From contig JANXXW010000035.1 in assembly GCA_025350425.1 (NCBI GenBank), positions 1-11,153 on the forward strand: a stretch of 11,153 nt of DNA, in the 5' to 3' direction. The first letter of the stretch is position 1, and each line of letters starts with the position of its first letter. The position numbers were made by a program, and so were the translations under genes. The notes under the pieces are model-generated. The model was not told where the DNA came from, did no database searches, and was given only the letters and a program-made list of their open reading frames with translations. Of the stretch, positions 6,991-11,153 are shown piece by piece. Origin of the DNA: Rhodospirillales bacterium. GTDB lineage: Bacteria > Pseudomonadota > Alphaproteobacteria > Acetobacterales > Acetobacteraceae.

Positions 6991-7662
6991 TCACGTGCGT
7001 GCGAGGTGCAGCACATGCACCATGACGGCGATGCCGAGCACGGGTGCTACGAGGTTGACCACCGGCACGAGGCTGGCTGCCACCACCAGTCCCCCTTGCG
7101 CCAACACCGGCAGCCGGAGCCGACCGTATAGCGCCAGCGCGGCGGGACGATCCATCCTCCGCATCGCCACCGCCACGAACAGGCCGCGCCCCACGGCGAA
7201 GGCGGCCACCAGCCAGCCCAGCACCGAGCCGATCCCCGGAAGCACGAGGCTCAGCGCCAGCGTCATCAGTTGCAGCAGCAGAATGCGGCTGCCCAGTGCC
7301 CAGGCCTCGCTGGCCTGCTCGCCCCACGGTGCCGTGCGTCCTGGCCCATCGGCGGGGTAGAACCGCCGTTCCACCGCGATGGCGATGCGGTCGCAGTACA
7401 TAGTCGCGATCACGGCGGCAATCGGCACGAACAGCCACACCGACAGCAACGCGGCCCCTGCCCCGCCGAGCACGCCGAACAGCCATCCCAGCCATCCCGC
7501 CCCGTGCAGCGCCACCACGCCTTCATGGGCGCCCCACGTGGCGCCGCCCGCAAGCAGCACGAATGCGAGCGCTGACCATGCCACGCTCCAGAGGACGACG
7601 GCGACGAATGCGGGATCGTCGAGTTGGGCCAGGGCGCGGGAGGCGGGTGCGAGCAGCTTCAT
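6991..7662 (-). CDS. EI24 (CysZ-like) integral membrane protein
   Basis: The product of 223 residues from the ATG at 7662 is strongly hydrophobic. Membrane segments are visible at about 19-40, 58-88, 126-157 (possibly two passes) and 184-218. The conserved EI24-type stretch GRGLFVAVAMRRM followed by a Leu/Arg-rich segment and LVPVVNLVAPVLG is present near the C-terminus. In the EI24 superfamily CysZ is a sulfate permease, but most alphaproteobacterial members have no assigned substrate, and no sulfate-assimilation gene is nearby. The frame is open for 20 further codons (to 7722), but that extension is Arg/Pro/Thr-rich and unlike family starts; MKLLxxxSRALAQLDDPAF is the usual beginning. Only a distant AGGA precedes the chosen ATG. 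The gene heads a probable two-gene unit with the bactofilin and is divergent from the adenosine kinase gene. Family is fairly sure; transported substrate, if any, is unknown. Confidence 0.85.
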   Translation of the reverse strand: MKLLAPASRALAQLDDPAFVAVVLWSVAWSALAFVLLAGGATWGAHEGVVALHGAGWLGWLFGVLGGAGAALLSVWLFVPIAAVIATMYCDRIAIAVERRFYPADGPGRTAPWGEQASEAWALGSRILLLQLMTLALSLVLPGIGSVLGWLVAAFAVGRGLFVAVAMRRMDRPAALALYGRLRLPVLAQGGLVVAASLVPVVNLVAPVLGIAVMVHVLHLART

Positions 7663-7783
7663 GCGGCTTGGTGGTCCTGTGCTGGGTCTGGTCCGGATCG
7701 TCGCCCGTAGGTGAGCGCGCAACGGGTTGCGGCCCCATAAAGGCGCGTGTAGGGCGAGCGCTGCATCTCATCGGAGTTTCATC
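7663..7783. promoter_or_regulatory. Divergent intergenic region with a short dyad
   Basis: These 121 nt lie between the divergently read EI24 and adenosine kinase genes and must hold promoters for both. A perfect dyad, CGCAAC-GG-GTTGCG (7718-7731), lies near the middle and could be a regulator site. Just after it, CATAAA (7735-7740) is a possible -10 box with no good -35. GGAG at 7773-7776 is the ribosome binding site of the kinase gene, 7 nt before its ATG. Confidence 0.35.
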
Positions 7784-8785
7784 ATGGTTTCGCCAGCATC
7801 CAACGCCCGGTTCGACATACTGGGCATAGGCAACGCCATCGTCGATGTGCTGGCGCCCGTGGAGGAGTCTTTTCTAAGCCGCCATGACATGCGCAAGGGC
7901 AGCATGGCGCTGATCGATGCGGAGACGGCGGAACGTATCTACCAGGCGATGCCGCCCGGCCAGGAGACCAGCGGGGGTTCGGCCGCCAACACCTGCGCGG
8001 TGGCCGCGGCACTCGGCGCTCGCGTCGCCTATATCGGGCAGGTCGCGGACGACCAGTTGGGCGGGGTGTTCCGCCACGACATCGGCGCTGCCGGGGTGCA
8101 TTTCCCAACCCGGCCGCTGGTCGGCGGGGCGCCCACCGCGCGGTGCCTGATCCTCGTCTCGCGCGACGCGCAACGCACCATGAACACCTATCTGGGCGCC
8201 TGCGTGTCGTTGGGCGAGGCGGAAGTGGACGTTGATCTCGTGGCCTCCGCGCAGGTCACCTATCTCGAAGGCTACCTGTTCGATCCCCCGGCGGCCCAGG
8301 CCGCTTTCCGCAAGGCCGCCGCCGCCGCCCACGCCGCCGGCCGCCGCGTGGCGCTTTCGCTGTCCGACGCCTTTTGCGTCGATCGCCACCGCGCGGCGTT
8401 CCGCGAGTTGGTGGCAGGCCATATCGACATACTTTTCGCCAACGAAAGTGAGATCTGCAGCCTTTATGAGCGTAACGAGTTCGACCAGGCCGCTGCCATG
8501 GCCCGGCAGGACGTAGAACTCGCGGCGCTGACCCGCAGCGAACAGGGTAGCCTGGTGCTGCGCGGTGCGGAGACGGTCGAGGTGGCGGCGGTGGCGACGA
8601 AGGTGGTGGACACCACCGGCGCGGGTGACGCCTATGCGGCGGGGTTCCTGGCGGCGCTGACGGCCGGACGCGGCCTCGCTGCCTGCGGCCACCTTGCCAG
8701 CATCGCGGCGGCGGAGGTCATCAGTCATTACGGCGCCCGCCCGCAGCGCGATCTTTCCAAGGAACTCGCCGCCCTCGCGACCTGA
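7784..8785 (+). CDS. Adenosine kinase (PfkB carbohydrate kinase family)
   Basis: It probably phosphorylates adenosine to AMP with ATP in purine salvage, in the cytoplasm. The product has 333 residues, typical for the alphaproteobacterial adenosine kinase group. The N-terminus FDILGIGNAIVDVLA (10-24) and the substrate-binding SGGSAANT (63-70) are PfkB signature-1 elements. Arg/Thr-Asn-Thr-Tyr-Leu-Gly-Ala follows mid-protein, and DTTGAGDAYAAG (276-287) is signature 2, with Asp282 as the catalytic base and the GAGD anion hole. The start at 7784 has GGAG 7 nt upstream; the frame opens earlier at 7727, but that extension is not family-like. The gene stands alone, divergent from EI24 and 118 nt before the porin gene. 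A ribokinase, inosine kinase or other nucleoside kinase specificity cannot be excluded by eye, so I leave the symbol empty; the PfkB family itself is certain. Confidence 0.9.
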   Translation: MVSPASNARFDILGIGNAIVDVLAPVEESFLSRHDMRKGSMALIDAETAERIYQAMPPGQETSGGSAANTCAVAAALGARVAYIGQVADDQLGGVFRHDIGAAGVHFPTRPLVGGAPTARCLILVSRDAQRTMNTYLGACVSLGEAEVDVDLVASAQVTYLEGYLFDPPAAQAAFRKAAAAAHAAGRRVALSLSDAFCVDRHRAAFRELVAGHIDILFANESEICSLYERNEFDQAAAMARQDVELAALTRSEQGSLVLRGAETVEVAAVATKVVDTTGAGDAYAAGFLAALTAGRGLAACGHLASIAAAEVISHYGARPQRDLSKELAALAT

Positions 8786-8903
8786 TTTCGCAGGCGGCAC
8801 GGTTCTTGAATGTCGCTCTCCCGTGATTTCGCGTGTACGACGAAGGCGTATAGCTTCTTTATGTCGGACGAGCGTACGGCGTACGTTGAGCAAAGGGATA
8901 ACG
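8786..8903 (+). promoter_or_regulatory. Leader region upstream of the porin gene
   Basis: This 118-nt gap is lower in GC (34 of 60 bases at 8821-8880). It contains TATAGC (8849-8854), a possible -10 box without a convincing -35, and a dyad CGTAC-GGC-GTACG (8873-8885) ending 18 nt before the start codon. The ribosome binding site AAAGGG (8892-8897) is 6 nt from the ATG. A promoter here is likely because an abundant porin would need one, but I cannot place it with confidence. Confidence 0.3.
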
Positions 8904-10238
8904 ATGCCGAACTTCGATGGATTTATACTGCGCCGCGCCACGCTTGCGCTGGCGTCTGCTTTGGTAACGGCTGGCTATGCCATGGCCGCACATGCCCAGG
9001 CGCCGATCTTGACCGCGCCCACGAACGCGACCGGGAGCGTCACGCCGCCGGCAACCACGCCGGCCGCTCCCGAGGCGCCAAAGCCCTGGGTGGCTCCCGC
9101 CACGTTCGGCGAATGGGCCAGCGCGATCAAGCTATCGTTCCAGGGGGAGGCAGGAATCATCGGCAACACCGACGATCCCCGAAACCAGACCAACTTCGGC
9201 CAGCTGTTCACCGACAAGAGCAATCGGCCGGTCCTGAACCAATTCCTGGTGACCGCCTCGCGCGACCTCGATACCACCGCCACCGGCTGGGAGTTCGGCT
9301 TCAAGCTGCAACTCATGTACGGCTCCGACGCACGCATCATTCACAACATCGGCGTGTTCGACCAGTTGATCCATGATCGCAATCAATTCGATGTGGTCGA
9401 GGCCAACGGCTCAGTCCGCATCCCGGTGATCGAGGGTGGTATCGACCTCAAGGTCGGCATCTATCCGACGCCGCTCGGCGTCGAGGTCATCGATCCGAAG
9501 GGCAACGCCTTCTATTCGAAGTCGTACATCTACAATTACGGCCTGCCGTTCAAGCATAGTGGCGGCCTCGCCATCGCGCATGTTTCGCCGATGGTCGACC
9601 TGTATGGCGGCGTCGATACCGGCGTGAACACGTTTACCGACAACAACAGCTATGCCGGCTACATCGCTGGCGTCGGTCTCACGATGCTTGGCGGCAATCT
9701 CACCGTGCTGGCGCTGACGCATATCGGCGTGGAAAACCCCAGCAACGTGCCGGCGCCCTACGGCAATGCCGGCCTGCGTTACCTCAACGACCTCGCCGTG
9801 GTCTACAAGGCAACGGACAAGCTGACCTTTACGACCGAGGTGAACTACATTCGCGATGACGGATACCGCGCCGAGGCGTTCGGGGCGGCGCAATACGTCG
9901 CTTACGCGCTGAACGATCAGTTCACGTTGAACGGACGAGCCGAAGTCTTCCGCGATCAGAACAACTTCTTCGTCTCCAATCCGAACAACAACCGCGACTA
10001 CATCAACTTCCAGCGCGGCAGCTACAGCACCTTCATCACCGCAGCGAAGCCGACCACCTATTCGGAACTCACGCTCGGCGTCACCTACAAGCCTGAGGGG
10101 CTCCCAGCGCCCGTCGCCGCCCTGTTGATCCGGCCCGAGCTGCGCTACGACCGGGCGCTCAACAATTCCCGTCCGTACGGCGACCGCAATCGTCGCGATG
10201 TGTTCACTTTGGGCACCGACGTAGTCTTGGGTTTCTAA
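8904..10238 (+). CDS. Outer-membrane beta-barrel porin, BBP2/OmpL-like family
   Basis: The 444-residue product looks like a secreted outer-membrane channel. A signal peptide covers residues 1-31: Arg10-Arg11, a hydrophobic core ATLALASALVTAG, and a cleavage site AHA|QA. A Pro/Thr/Ala-rich linker follows (about 32-66). The barrel begins near GEWASAIKLSFQGEAG and consists of alternating strands rich in aromatic and Gly residues, such as GWEFGFKLQLMYGSDA, IDLKVGIYPTPLGVEV and YSELTLGVTYKPEG. It ends in VVLGF; a terminal Phe is the usual BamA-recognised end. The QFLVTASRDLD and GFKLQLMYGSDARI stretches resemble the BBP2 (OmpL-like) family. The ATG at 8904 has AAAGGG at 6 nt and is directly followed by the signal peptide; the frame is open from 8694, but that part overlaps the kinase gene. 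A strong hairpin follows the stop. Substrate is unknown; a general or sugar porin is possible. Confidence 0.88.
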   Translation: MPNFDGFILRRATLALASALVTAGYAMAAHAQAPILTAPTNATGSVTPPATTPAAPEAPKPWVAPATFGEWASAIKLSFQGEAGIIGNTDDPRNQTNFGQLFTDKSNRPVLNQFLVTASRDLDTTATGWEFGFKLQLMYGSDARIIHNIGVFDQLIHDRNQFDVVEANGSVRIPVIEGGIDLKVGIYPTPLGVEVIDPKGNAFYSKSYIYNYGLPFKHSGGLAIAHVSPMVDLYGGVDTGVNTFTDNNSYAGYIAGVGLTMLGGNLTVLALTHIGVENPSNVPAPYGNAGLRYLNDLAVVYKATDKLTFTTEVNYIRDDGYRAEAFGAAQYVAYALNDQFTLNGRAEVFRDQNNFFVSNPNNNRDYINFQRGSYSTFITAAKPTTYSELTLGVTYKPEGLPAPVAALLIRPELRYDRALNNSRPYGDRNRRDVFTLGTDVVLGF

Positions 10239-10239
10239 C

Positions 10240-10295
10240 GTCAGACGATCCCCATCCCGTTTCATGTGTGCTTGTGGAATGGGATGGGGACTGAC
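10240..10295. terminator. Large imperfect hairpin downstream of the porin gene
   Basis: The inner stem pairs TCCCCATCCCGTT (10249-10261) with AATGGGATGGGGA (10278-10290), 13 pairs including one G-T, around a 16-nt loop. An outer stem pairs GTCAG (10240-10244) with CTGAC (10291-10295), leaving a 4-nt bulge (10245-10248). It starts 2 nt after the porin stop and lies between convergent genes, so it probably ends or stabilises the porin transcript. No U-tract follows. The structure is seen; the role is inferred. Confidence 0.6.
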
Positions 10296-10401
10296 TGGCG
10301 AGTTTCGGTCAGACGACGGAAGTTGCTTTTAGAACGAGCAAAGTGCCCGCGGGCGAGACCGGCGGCGATGCGGTGTCATTTCCCCCGGCCCGCCCATAGC
10401 C
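10296..10401. other. Rest of the convergent gap between porin and ThDP enzyme
   Basis: No gene is supported here. The 9-mer GTCAGACGA (10308-10316) repeats the sequence at 10240-10248 at the foot of the hairpin, and a short palindrome GCCCGCGGGC lies near 10344-10353. A frame open at 10266-10511 runs antisense into the neighbouring gene and reads as low-complexity Arg/Pro, so I do not call it. Confidence 0.5.
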
Positions 10402-11153
10402 TCAGAGATGCGGCAGCCACACGTCCAGCACCGCTGACCGGCCCTCCTCGCGCACCGCCCGTAGCGCCGCGTCGAGAGCTGGTTCCACTTCGTCCACTTC
10501 GCGCACCGTGATGCCCAACGCCCCGCCCGCCGCTGCCGCGATGCCGGCGTAATCAGCCGGGGGATCGAAGGTGACGCCGATCTCGTTGGCGCGGCTCGCA
10601 TGTCCGTGCGGATGCACCGCCAACGCGGACAGCATCGGCGATTTCCAGCCGCGGTTGTTGTACACCACTTGTATGAACGGCGTGCGGTACTGCCGCGCCA
10701 TCCAATGCACCGTCGATGGCTGGGAGAACATGAAGCAGCCGTCGCCGCTCAGCGCCCACACCGTTTTCTCCGGTTGCGCCATCTTGGCCCCGATTGCGGC
10801 GCCGCCGTTCCAGCCGAGCGAGCCACCGCCGCTGGTGAACATGCCACCCGGCCGGATCGACATCAGATGGTCGAGCATACAGGTGTAGTTCGAAATTCCC
10901 TCGACCAGCACAAGACTTTCCGCATTTAAGCGAGTGCGGATGCACGCGGTCAGGTATTCGGCTGTAACCATCGCTTTCGGCTGCTCGTTCGCCGTGAGAC
11001 GCCGGATGCGCTCGGCATGGCGCACGCTGAACCGCGCCGCGCGCGCCGCAACGGTATCCGCATCAGGCTTGTCGGTATCGACGTGGATATTGATCTGCGC
11101 CAGCGCCGTCTCGACGTCGGCGCGATAGGAGTGGCGCGCATGGATATACCATA
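10402..11153 (-). CDS. Thiamine-diphosphate-dependent enzyme (acetolactate synthase/benzoylformate decarboxylase-like), C-terminal part
   Basis: This is the C-terminal 249 residues of a ThDP enzyme; the frame stays open to the right edge, so the start lies outside the window. The fragment holds part of the central domain and the whole ThDP/Mg-binding domain. The motif GDG (10738-10746, minus) followed 26 residues later by Asn-Asn (10654-10659) is the classic ThDP motif. GGGSLGWNGGAAIGAK precedes it, as in decarboxylases and acetolactate synthase-like proteins. GWKSPML and a His-rich HPHGHAS segment follow the Asn-Asn, in the region that covers the active site and influences substrate choice. 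The catalytic Glu and the N-terminal domain are not visible. True acetolactate synthase is less likely, as no ilvH/ilvN small-subunit gene follows. The GTG at 11025 is internal. The family is sure, the reaction unknown. It converges on the porin gene. Confidence 0.87.
   Translation of the reverse strand, partial: WYIHARHSYRADVETALAQINIHVDTDKPDADTVAARAARFSVRHAERIRRLTANEQPKAMVTAEYLTACIRTRLNAESLVLVEGISNYTCMLDHLMSIRPGGMFTSGGGSLGWNGGAAIGAKMAQPEKTVWALSGDGCFMFSQPSTVHWMARQYRTPFIQVVYNNRGWKSPMLSALAVHPHGHASRANEIGVTFDPPADYAGIAAAAGGALGITVREVDEVEPALDAALRAVREEGRSAVLDVWLPHL

Noticed and set aside
6911..7495. N-terminal extension of the bactofilin to 412 residues
   Set aside because: The extension overlaps the EI24 gene in another frame, reads as Arg/Gly/Ala-rich noise, and a good GGAG-GTG start exists at 6910.
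8694..8903. 70-codon upstream extension of the porin gene
   Set aside because: It overlaps the adenosine kinase gene and would bury the signal peptide; the ATG at 8904 has a good ribosome binding site.
9411..10265. Antisense open frame of 284 codons in the porin gene
   Set aside because: Composition rich in Val/Asp/Arg from reversed porin codons, with no domain; it would also run across the hairpin after the porin gene.
10402..11025. Complete 207-residue ThDP-like protein starting at the GTG at 11025
   Set aside because: The frame stays open to the window edge with family-like sequence, and a ThDP enzyme needs the missing N-terminal domain; the gene is cut by the window, not short.
1..11153. 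CRISPR array, tRNA/rRNA gene, transposase, toxin-antitoxin pair or phage defence system
   Set aside because: I looked for regularly spaced repeats, tRNA-like cloverleaf signals and typical protein motifs on both strands and found none.

Overview
The window is about 11 kb of high-GC DNA (roughly 65-70% over most genes). Gene content and protein sequences suggest an alphaproteobacterium, most likely of the Acetobacteraceae (Rhodospirillales). The pointers are mutS directly followed by glnD, an alphaproteobacterial-type adenosine kinase, an EI24 membrane protein, a bactofilin and a BBP2-type porin. The family assignment is inference from remembered sequence style and synteny; there is no rRNA or other marker gene in the window.

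Layout from left to right. (1) 1-4404, plus strand: the 3' part of mutS (mismatch repair) overlaps by 7 nt with a complete glnD (nitrogen-sensing uridylyltransferase/uridylyl-removing enzyme). (2) 4405-4608: a lower-GC gap holding a perfect 14-bp inverted repeat, a possible promoter and a short direct repeat. (3) About 4552-6225, plus: a GMC-family FAD oxidoreductase of unknown substrate, with a non-ATG start. (4) 6257-7662, minus: a bactofilin (cytoskeletal polymer) and, upstream of it, an EI24/CysZ-like membrane protein; these converge on the oxidoreductase over a hairpin. (5) 7784-8785, plus: a PfkB-family adenosine kinase, divergent from the EI24 gene. (6) 8904-10238, plus: a secreted outer-membrane beta-barrel of the OmpL-like BBP2 type, followed by a large imperfect hairpin. 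(7) 10402-11153, minus: the C-terminal part of a thiamine-diphosphate enzyme of the acetolactate synthase/benzoylformate decarboxylase superfamily, cut by the window end.

The genes are mostly unrelated housekeeping or envelope functions, not one pathway. Only mutS-glnD and EI24-bactofilin look co-transcribed. I see no tRNA, rRNA, CRISPR array, transposase, phage gene or toxin-antitoxin pair, and no stretch above 300 bases without a gene. Nothing amounts to a clearly new biological system. The parts most worth a second look are the palindrome and repeats before the GMC oxidoreductase, the hairpins lacking U-tracts at several gene ends, and the unassigned GMC and ThDP enzymes.
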